From positions 1 through 13,053 of the forward strand of contig JAIROB010000051.1 of the NCBI GenBank assembly GCA_031257695.1: a stretch of DNA of 13,053 bases, read 5' to 3'. A program made the translations under genes and the position numbers. Under the pieces are notes generated by a model that ran no database searches, was not told where the DNA came from, and saw only the letters and a program-made list of their open reading frames with translations. The stretch comes from Treponema sp. Lineage in GTDB: Bacteria > Spirochaetota > Spirochaetia > Treponematales > Breznakiellaceae. This document shows, piece after piece, positions 1 to 5,069 of the stretch (the stretch's first letter is position 1; the number at the start of each line of letters is the position of its first letter).

Positions 1-116
1 CGCAGATCCGTTATCGTCAGCTCCGCCCCATGGGAAGCCAGGTACCGGGCGGACTCCAGCCCCCCCCCGTGGAGCCCCAGCCCCATAACCAGCGCTTTTA
101 CCCCCGAATACTCCAC
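1..116 (-). CDS. murD: UDP-N-acetylmuramoylalanine--D-glutamate ligase, N-terminal part (partial)
   Basis: Only the first 38 or so codons are present; the gene continues past the left edge. MurD is the cytoplasmic ligase that adds D-glutamate to UDP-MurNAc-L-alanine during peptidoglycan precursor synthesis. The visible protein starts [19 protein letters not shown] and continues [20 protein letters not shown], which is the N-terminal Rossmann-like nucleotide-binding segment of MurD (a GLG-x-x-G turn, then the T-x-TD end of the second strand). The start is GTG at 114-116. An in-frame TGA at 126-128 rules out a longer form, and AGGAG at 122-126 sits five bases upstream. Codons 17-19 are an unbroken run of nine G residues. 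It is transcribed away from the DUF2804 gene. Assignment rests on a short fragment, so another Mur ligase is possible but less likely. Confidence 0.8.
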   Translation of the reverse strand, partial: MEYSGVKALVMGLGLHGGGLESARYLASHGAELTITDL

Positions 117-169
117 AACATCTCCTCAGGCCCATGGCCGCATTTTTCCCTCAAGGCAAGGAGGGGGAA

Positions 170-237
170 GGGGGAGGTCTCCCCCACGGGCGCACTTCGT
201 TGCGCCCTACCCCCTCTACGGGGGTTCCACCCCCGTA
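170..237. repeat. Cluster of three GC-rich stem-loops in the murD leader
   Basis: Three perfect inverted repeats follow one another: 170-185 (GGGGGAG, 2-nt gap, CTCCCCC), 188-207 (GGGCGCA, 6-nt loop, TGCGCCC) and 217-237 (TACGGGGGT, 3-nt loop, ACCCCCGTA). They lie 54-121 bases ahead of the murD start and would be in its 5' leader if transcription begins further right. No U-tract follows on either strand, so they do not look like intrinsic terminators. They may be a REP-like dispersed repeat or a structured leader; the sequence alone does not decide. Confidence 0.6.
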
Positions 238-265
238 ACGCCCCCGCTTTTATCACAGGCATAGT

Positions 266-274
266 TCGCGGGGC
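266..274. repeat. Left target-site duplication of the MITE
   Basis: The nine bases TCGCGGGGC directly precede the left inverted repeat and are repeated exactly at 479-487 directly after the right one. This is the footprint of a staggered-cut insertion. The next base is C on both sides, so the duplication could be counted as 10 bp, but 9 bp keeps both element tips symmetric (CAGGG and CCCTG). Confidence 0.75.
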
Positions 275-478
275 CAGGGTATCGGCGTTTACTTTTTCAT
301 CTCCCCATTTCCTTAAACCCGGCGTACTTTAAAGAAAAAATGAACCACAAAGTCGAAGAAGTCGAACAAGTTCCGGTTCCAAGCCTTGTGTTTACTCTTC
401 CTTTTTCGACTTAGCGGTAAAAAATTCTCCAAATCCCGGTAATTCCGCAGCGATTGGAAAGTAAACGCCGATGCCCTG
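275..478. mobile_element. 204-bp MITE with 21-bp terminal inverted repeats, ISAs1-like ends
   Basis: The left end (275-295, CAGGGTATCGGCGTTTAC then TTT) is the reverse complement of the right end (458-478) with one mismatch in 21, and the element is flanked by a 9-bp direct repeat. The interior of about 160 bp has no credible gene. It holds a tandem 9-mer AAGTCGAAG (350-358, again at 359-366 lacking its last base), its inverted copy TTCGACTT at 405-412, and a near copy of the inner repeat (CGGCGTACTTT, 320-330) that could be a subterminal transposase site. CAGGG tips with 8-10 bp duplications are, to my recollection, typical of the ISAs1 family, so a full ISAs1-type element elsewhere in the genome probably mobilised it. 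The family assignment is inference; the repeat structure is seen directly. Confidence 0.72.
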
Positions 479-487
479 TCGCGGGGC
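479..487. repeat. Right target-site duplication of the MITE
   Basis: Exact copy of 266-274 (TCGCGGGGC), abutting the right inverted repeat. Near-perfect terminal repeats and an intact duplication imply a fairly recent insertion. Confidence 0.75.
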
Positions 488-543
488 CTTAACCCATTGA
501 CAGGGGAGACTTCCCCCCCTCAAACCCGCAGGATCTCCCGCCA

Positions 544-572
544 TTGCCCCAAAGAGAGCTTCATAGTATAGT
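544..572 (+). promoter_or_regulatory. Candidate promoter of the DUF2804 gene
   Basis: TTGCCC (544-549) and TATAGT (567-572) are separated by exactly 17 bases and match four and five of six sigma-70 consensus positions. A start about seven bases downstream would fall at 579-580, on the ATG at 580. That would give a leaderless mRNA and fits the absence of a Shine-Dalgarno sequence ahead of that ATG. Confidence 0.45.
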
Positions 573-579
573 AGCCGAT

Positions 580-1608
580 ATGGCGCCTCTTGAAATAGAC
601 ACTCCCCGGCCCATCGTGGATGAATCCGGGAAGCCGGTGCATTTTGGCTGGGCCAGAACCCCGGTTTTTCAGTATGACCGGGATCTGCTGGGCCCCCCCT
701 ACGGGCGCATCACCGAGATGGAGCGGCACATCGTTTTTTCCCCCACCCATCTCATGGCCTTTGAGATACTGGACGGCGGCGCCCTGGGGCTTATCAGCGT
801 TTCCGCGGTTTCCCTTACGGATGCCCAACGATTCACCCAGTCCTTTACGGTCCCCTTCCCCATGGGGATCTTTGATCTGCCCCCGAAGAGCGACGCCGGC
901 TCGACCCGGATTCAGCGGAAAAAGTTTGTCGTCGATTTTACCGCCATGGAGGGGGGCAGCCGGATCATCAAGGTGGACATACCCCGGTTCGGGCATCACC
1001 GGAGCCTGCGGGGGGAGCTGGCGCTCATCCCCCTCCCGGGAGCGGAGTCCATTCTGACCAGTTCCCCCTGGCCGCGGGAGAAAAACGCCTTTTGGTATAC
1101 CCGTTCGTCCCCCTGGTACATCGCTGAGGGGGTTATGCAGCTCGGCAACACGGAGCTGGCCTTTGTGAAGGACAAAGCCTGGGGCATCCTGGACTGGAGC
1201 CGGGGGGTCAGGCCCCGCTCGGACACCCGCCTGTGGGCGTCGGCCTGCGGCGTCAGCGGCGGACGGCAGCTTGGTTTCAACCTGGGCTACAGCTCCGCGG
1301 ACTCCGGCGCGGGCACGGAAAACGCGTTTTTCCTGGACGGCAAGCTCCACAAGCTGGATCAGGTTACCTTTCACATTCCTTCCTTAAATTGGCTTTCCCC
1401 CTGGCGCTTCACCAGCAACGACGGCCGGCTGGAAATGACCTTTCAACCCCACCAGGAACGTTCGGATCGGAAAGCCATGTTCTTCCATTCCCTCCAGCGC
1501 CGCCAGGTATGCGGCTTCTTTTCCGGCGCCGTGGCGCTGGACGACGGCTCCCGGCTCCGGTTTCAAAACATCACGGGCTTTGCGGAACGCCGGAAAACCC
1601 GTTTTTAA
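580..1608 (+). CDS. DUF2804 family protein of unknown function
   Basis: A 342-residue protein without signal peptide or membrane segment, matching the DUF2804 family along its whole length. Landmarks are the N-terminal PIVDESGKP-x-x-FGWARTPVF segment, the central ILDWSRGV block, LGFNLGYSSAD, the HKLDQVTFHIP stretch, and the C-terminal FSGAVALDDGSRLRF ending in GFAERR, so the gene looks complete. I know no established biochemical role and none should be inferred. The chosen start is ATG at 580, where family similarity begins. A TTG at 544 would add 12 residues behind a weak AGGA, but that TTG is also the best -35 box. It stands alone: divergent from murD, with a promoter-bearing tRNA 82 bp downstream. 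Codon use and GC content resemble its neighbours. Confidence 0.85.
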   Translation: MAPLEIDTPRPIVDESGKPVHFGWARTPVFQYDRDLLGPPYGRITEMERHIVFSPTHLMAFEILDGGALGLISVSAVSLTDAQRFTQSFTVPFPMGIFDLPPKSDAGSTRIQRKKFVVDFTAMEGGSRIIKVDIPRFGHHRSLRGELALIPLPGAESILTSSPWPREKNAFWYTRSSPWYIAEGVMQLGNTELAFVKDKAWGILDWSRGVRPRSDTRLWASACGVSGGRQLGFNLGYSSADSGAGTENAFFLDGKLHKLDQVTFHIPSLNWLSPWRFTSNDGRLEMTFQPHQERSDRKAMFFHSLQRRQVCGFFSGAVALDDGSRLRFQNITGFAERRKTRF

Positions 1609-1646
1609 GCCGCTTCCTGTGATTAAAAGCGCCGGTCGAAGAACCC

Positions 1647-1676
1647 TTGACTATATTTCGCCGGCCATAGTAGAGT
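1647..1676 (+). promoter_or_regulatory. Promoter of tRNA-Gly
   Basis: TTGACT (1647-1652) and TAGAGT (1671-1676) are 18 bases apart. Transcription would begin near 1683, leaving a leader of about eight bases before the tRNA at 1691, as is common for single tRNA genes. Confidence 0.55.
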
Positions 1677-1690
1677 GCAAATTATGCATC

Positions 1691-1762
1691 GCGGGAATAG
1701 CTCAGTGGTAGAGCGCGACCTTGCCAAGGTCGATGTCGCGGGTCCGACTCCCGTTTCCCGCT
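1691..1762 (+). tRNA. tRNA-Gly, anticodon GCC
   Basis: A full cloverleaf can be drawn. Acceptor 1691-1697 pairs perfectly with 1755-1761; D stem GCTC/GAGC encloses the loop AGTGGTA; anticodon stem CGACC/GGTCG encloses TTGCCAA (anticodon GCC, 1723-1725); variable loop is ATGTC; T stem GCGGG/CCCGT has one G-U pair. Discriminator T1762 is normal for bacterial tRNA-Gly, and CCA is not encoded. The oddity is the T-loop TCCGACT: position 55, normally U modified to pseudouridine, is C (1744). The D-loop GG is intact, so G18 loses its usual partner. Everything else looks functional. The tig start lies 71 bp downstream and may receive read-through. Confidence 0.96.
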
Positions 1763-1770
1763 TATATATC

Positions 1771-1790
1771 GAAAAACTAATGCTTTTTTT
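1771..1790 (+). terminator. Weak possible terminator after tRNA-Gly
   Basis: A5 (1772-1776), a seven-base loop and seven consecutive T (1784-1790) could form an A-U-only hairpin on a U-tract. There is no GC stem, so termination would be inefficient at best and tRNA transcription may continue into tig. Confidence 0.22.
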
Positions 1791-1799
1791 GTAGAAAAT

Positions 1800-1808
1800 T
1801 GGTATATT
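1800..1808 (+). promoter_or_regulatory. Extended -10 promoter of the tig-clpP-clpX-lon operon
   Basis: TGGTATATT is an extended -10 element (TG-N-TATATT, five of six in the hexamer) without a convincing -35 box, preceded by an A/T-rich stretch with a T7 run (1784-1790). Transcription would begin near 1815, giving a leader of about 19 bases that contains the tig ribosome site GAGGGA (1824-1829). I see no heat-shock inverted repeat (CIRCE) here. Confidence 0.45.
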
Positions 1809-1833
1809 TACAGGGGAATTAAAGAGGGAAAAA

Positions 1834-3195
1834 GTGGTTGTATCCAGAGAAATTACCCGGCTTGAGCAATCCAGCGTACTATTGACGGTTACGGTCAGCA
1901 AAGAAGATGTCAGCTCCCAGTATAACGATCTGTTATCCGGCTATAGCAAGGACCTGCAAATACCGGGGTTTCGCAAGGGAAAGGTTCCCAGGGAGGTGCT
2001 GGAACGGAAATTCGGCTCCTCCCTCAAGGATGAAGCGCTGAGCCGCATCGTTGAAAAGTCAATGGTGGAGGTTTTTGCGGACGAAAGTTTCCCCCCGGCG
2101 GAGAAGCCCCTTGCCTACTCCCAGCCCCAGCTCAAGGAGACGCCCGCATTGGTCCTGGGGGAGGATCTGCAATTTTCCTTTATCTACGATGTGTACCCCA
2201 CGGTTAAGGTGGAGGCATGGAAGGGCTTTTCGGTGGAAATTCCCGATGCCGGCGTTACCGACGAGGATGTTGACCGGGAACTGGAGAGCATCCGGAACCG
2301 GAACTCCATTGTTCAGGACAAGGATGACGACGCCGGCGCAGAGGCCGGAGACGTGGTTACGATAAATTACCTGGAACTCTCCGAATCGGGCGATCCCCTG
2401 GAGGAGACCAAACGGGAGGACTTTGCATTCACCCTGGGATCGGGGTACAGTATGTACAAGTTTGACGAAGAAATTAAGGGGATGAAACGGGGCGAAACCA
2501 GGGACTTTGAAAAGATATACCCCGAAGATTTTATTGACAAGGAGCTGGCGGGGAGGACCGTTAAACTCCGGGTGTTTATGAAGGAGTTGAAAAGCAGGAT
2601 ACTGCCGGAACTGGACGATGACCTGGCCCAGGATGTGGACGAGAAATTCAGTACCCTGGAGGATCTCAAGGCCGACATTCGGGAACGGTTTGCCAAAAAT
2701 CTGGAGAAACAGTTGCGGACCATGGCCCTGAACGGCCTGCTGGAAAAATTAATGGAAAGCTCCCCGGCGGAGATCCCCGAATCCATGATCCGCATGGAGA
2801 TCCTGGCCCGGTGGCGGAATGTGGTCCGGCAGCTTAATACTACCCCGGACAATGCCCTGGAAAATTTGGAGAACTCCGGGGCGGTTTTCGATGAAATGAC
2901 CGCCGAATGGCGGCCCGATGTGATAAAGGCGCTTCACAGCCGGCTTATCGTGGAAACCCTGCTGGAGGAGCAGAATTTTACCGTCACCGACGAGGAAGTG
3001 GAGCAGGAAATCGTCGCCCTGTCGGAAAAGGGCAGGGCATCCCTGGAGGAACTCAAAAACTACTACGAGCAGAACGAAAATATCCGGGAGTATTTGAGAC
3101 AGGAAATTAAAGAACGTAAACTTTTCGATATCCTGCTTGCCGAAAATACGGTTACCAAGGGCAAACAGGAAAAGTACCTTGATCTTGTGGAATAG
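1834..3195 (+). CDS. tig: Trigger factor, ribosome-bound chaperone / prolyl isomerase
   Basis: Trigger factor binds ribosomal protein uL23 at the exit tunnel and shields nascent chains; it can also isomerise prolyl bonds. The 453-residue length is normal to slightly long. The ribosome-docking signature GFRKGKVP is at residues 45-52 in the N-terminal domain (about 1-130). An FKBP-type PPIase domain follows at about 171-253, beginning AGDVVTINYLE and containing GYSMYKFDEEIKGMKRGE. The C-terminal helical chaperone domain (about 260-440) is rich in charged residues. An acidic linker (DKDDDAGAEAGD) precedes the PPIase domain. The start is GTG at 1834 with GAGGGA four bases upstream. It is the first gene of the proteostasis operon and ends 15 bases before clpP, so chaperone and protease are made from one message. 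Confidence 0.96.
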   Translation: MVVSREITRLEQSSVLLTVTVSKEDVSSQYNDLLSGYSKDLQIPGFRKGKVPREVLERKFGSSLKDEALSRIVEKSMVEVFADESFPPAEKPLAYSQPQLKETPALVLGEDLQFSFIYDVYPTVKVEAWKGFSVEIPDAGVTDEDVDRELESIRNRNSIVQDKDDDAGAEAGDVVTINYLELSESGDPLEETKREDFAFTLGSGYSMYKFDEEIKGMKRGETRDFEKIYPEDFIDKELAGRTVKLRVFMKELKSRILPELDDDLAQDVDEKFSTLEDLKADIRERFAKNLEKQLRTMALNGLLEKLMESSPAEIPESMIRMEILARWRNVVRQLNTTPDNALENLENSGAVFDEMTAEWRPDVIKALHSRLIVETLLEEQNFTVTDEEVEQEIVALSEKGRASLEELKNYYEQNENIREYLRQEIKERKLFDILLAENTVTKGKQEKYLDLVE

Positions 3196-3210
3196 TGTAG
3201 GTGATGCGGC

Positions 3211-3825
3211 ATGAATGAATATATGAATAGCCTGGTTCCCATGGTGGTTGAGCAAACCGGCATGGGGGAACGTTCCTATGATATTTATTCCCGGCTTTTA
3301 AAAGACCGGATTGTGTTTCTGGACGGGGAGATAAACGATCTCACCGCGGATCTGGTGGTGGCGGAGCTTCTCTTTCTGGACGGCCAGGACACGGGGAAGG
3401 ATATCAACCTCTATATCAACTCCCCCGGGGGGTCGGTCACCGCGGGGCTGGCTATCTACGACACCATGCAGTACCTCAAGTCCGACGTGCAGACCATCTG
3501 CCTGGGCCAGGCCGCGAGCATGGCTGCGTTGATACTTACCGCGGGCGCGGCGGGGAAGCGGTTCGCCCTGCCCTCCTCCCGGGTACTGATACACCAGCCC
3601 TGGGGAGGCGCCCAGGGGCAGGCCCGGGACATAGGAATCCAGGCCCAGGAAATTATCAGGCTGAAAAAACTTACCATAGAGTATTTTGCCAGACATACCG
3701 GAAAAGATCAGGGGCAGATTGCCCTTGATATGGAACGGGATTTCTACATGCCCGCCGCTGAAGCCGTTGCTTACGGGGTGGTGGATAAAGTCTTAACGAG
3801 GGAAAAAAATGGCGCGACTTCGTAA
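3211..3825 (+). CDS. clpP: ATP-dependent Clp protease proteolytic subunit ClpP
   Basis: ClpP is the serine peptidase that forms a double heptameric barrel and degrades chains fed by ClpX or ClpA/ClpC. At 204 residues it is of usual size. The catalytic triad is complete: Ser103 in GQAASMAA, His128 in RVLIHQP and Asp177 in ERDFYM. The oxyanion/strand motif [10 protein letters not shown] (70-79) and [10 protein letters not shown] (129-138), at the base of the handle helix, are present. The N-terminus [22 protein letters not shown] is typical and lacks a long propeptide. The start is ATG at 3211 with a modest AGGTGAT site; ATG at 3223 would shorten the protein by four residues and cannot be excluded. 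The end overlaps the clpX start by 17 bases, indicating translational coupling. Confidence 0.97.
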   Translation: MNEYMNSLVPMVVEQTGMGERSYDIYSRLLKDRIVFLDGEINDLTADLVVAELLFLDGQDTGKDINLYINSPGGSVTAGLAIYDTMQYLKSDVQTICLGQAASMAALILTAGAAGKRFALPSSRVLIHQPWGGAQGQARDIGIQAQEIIRLKKLTIEYFARHTGKDQGQIALDMERDFYMPAAEAVAYGVVDKVLTREKNGATS

Positions 3826-5062
3826 CGGTTCGGGGAACTATGAGCGGGTTTGCTCTTTTTGCGGGAAAAGCGGCGACATGGCCCGGCGGCTTATTGCGGG
3901 CCCCAATGATGTGTATATCTGCGACGAGTGCGTGGAGGTCTGCCGGAAGATCCTCACCGACGAAGAACACGAGCTTACCACCCAGTTTACCGGCGACATT
4001 CCCACCCCCAAGGAGATCAAATCCTACCTGGATTTTTTTATCATCGGTCAGGAGGGAGCCAAACGCGCCCTTTCCGTGGCGGTGTATAACCACTACAAGC
4101 GCATAGCCAATCCTTCAAAAGAGCCGGATGATGTGGAGATCGAGAAGTCCAACGTCCTGCTCATCGGCCCCACGGGAACGGGAAAGACCCTGTTGGCAAA
4201 GACCCTGGCGAAGAAGCTCAAGGTGCCCTTTGCCATCGTGGATGCCACTACCCTCACCGAAGCGGGCTATGTGGGGGAGGATGTGGAAAATATCCTCCTT
4301 AAATTGATCCAGAATGCCGGGAGCAACATTGCCGCCGCGGAACGGGGCATTGTCTACATCGACGAAATCGACAAGATCGCCCGGAAGGGGGAGAATATTT
4401 CCATCACCCGGGACGTGTCCGGCGAAGGGGTGCAGCAGGCGCTCCTCAAGATCATCGAGGGAACCATTGCCTCGGTGCCGCCCCAGGGGGGGCGCAAACA
4501 TCCCAACCAGGAGATGATCCGCATCGACACCACGAATATCCTCTTTATCTGCGGGGGGGCGTTTGTGGGGCTGGACAAGTTCATCGAACAGCGGGTGGTG
4601 GAGCATCCCATGGGTTTTGGCGCCGAAGTCCGCGCCCGGAGCGACCGGAACCTCAAGGAACTGTACGACGCCCTCCATCCTGACGATCTTATCCGCTTCG
4701 GCATGATCCCCGAATTTATCGGGCGGCTGCCCATCACCGTGAGCCTTGAGGATCTGAAGCGGGAGGATCTGCGGCGGATCATCACCGAGCCCCGGAATGC
4801 TATCGTAAAGCAGTTCCAGGCTTCCATGGCCATTGACGAGGTGAAGCTGGAATTTACCGAAGGCGCCATCGACGCCATTGCGGACACGGCGATCAAACAA
4901 AAAACCGGCGCCCGGGGTTTACGGGCCATTGTGGAACGCTTGATGACGGACGTGATGTTCGAGCTGCCCTCCATGGAAGGCAGCAAGCGGGTGGTAATCA
5001 CCCAGGAGGTGGTTGAAAAATCAGAGCCCCCGGAAATCCATCTTATCCAAAAGTCGGCGTGA
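3809..5062 (+). CDS. clpX: ATP-dependent Clp protease ATP-binding subunit ClpX
   Basis: ClpX is the hexameric AAA+ unfoldase that recognises tagged or damaged proteins and threads them into ClpP. The 417-residue protein has all hallmarks: an N-terminal zinc finger with Cys15, Cys18, Cys38 and Cys41; Walker A GPTGTGKT (120-127); pore loop GYVG (153-156); Walker B IVYIDEID (181-188); the RKH substrate loop (229-231); and the sensor-2 box GARGLR (367-372). The ClpP-docking tripeptide, IGF in E. coli, reads MGF here (268-270), a conservative variant. The start is ATG at 3809, inside the end of clpP, with GAGGG (3798-3802) six bases upstream. The reading frame is intact, and lon follows after seven bases. 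Confidence 0.97.
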   Translation: MARLRNGSGNYERVCSFCGKSGDMARRLIAGPNDVYICDECVEVCRKILTDEEHELTTQFTGDIPTPKEIKSYLDFFIIGQEGAKRALSVAVYNHYKRIANPSKEPDDVEIEKSNVLLIGPTGTGKTLLAKTLAKKLKVPFAIVDATTLTEAGYVGEDVENILLKLIQNAGSNIAAAERGIVYIDEIDKIARKGENISITRDVSGEGVQQALLKIIEGTIASVPPQGGRKHPNQEMIRIDTTNILFICGGAFVGLDKFIEQRVVEHPMGFGAEVRARSDRNLKELYDALHPDDLIRFGMIPEFIGRLPITVSLEDLKREDLRRIITEPRNAIVKQFQASMAIDEVKLEFTEGAIDAIADTAIKQKTGARGLRAIVERLMTDVMFELPSMEGSKRVVITQEVVEKSEPPEIHLIQKSA

Positions 5063-5069
5063 GGAAAGG

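Noticed and set aside
30..332. Open frame of 100 codons on the + strand across the murD start and hairpins
   Set aside because: Proline-rich, crosses the murD start, the stem-loop cluster and the left end of the MITE, and lacks a ribosome site.
497..525. Consensus TTGACA at 497-502 as a promoter for the DUF2804 gene
   Set aside because: No acceptable -10 lies 16-18 bases downstream (TCAAAC at 17); the 544-572 pair is better.
520..1374. Open frame of 284 codons on the - strand opposite the DUF2804 gene
   Set aside because: It is antisense to a gene with clear family motifs, has low-complexity Gly/Pro/Arg composition, and resembles no known protein; long antisense frames are expected in GC-rich coding DNA.
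5013..5069. TTG start for lon inside clpX
   Set aside because: ATG at 5070 has a ribosome site and matches the family's N-terminus; the extra residues [12 protein letters not shown] are clpX sequence in another frame.
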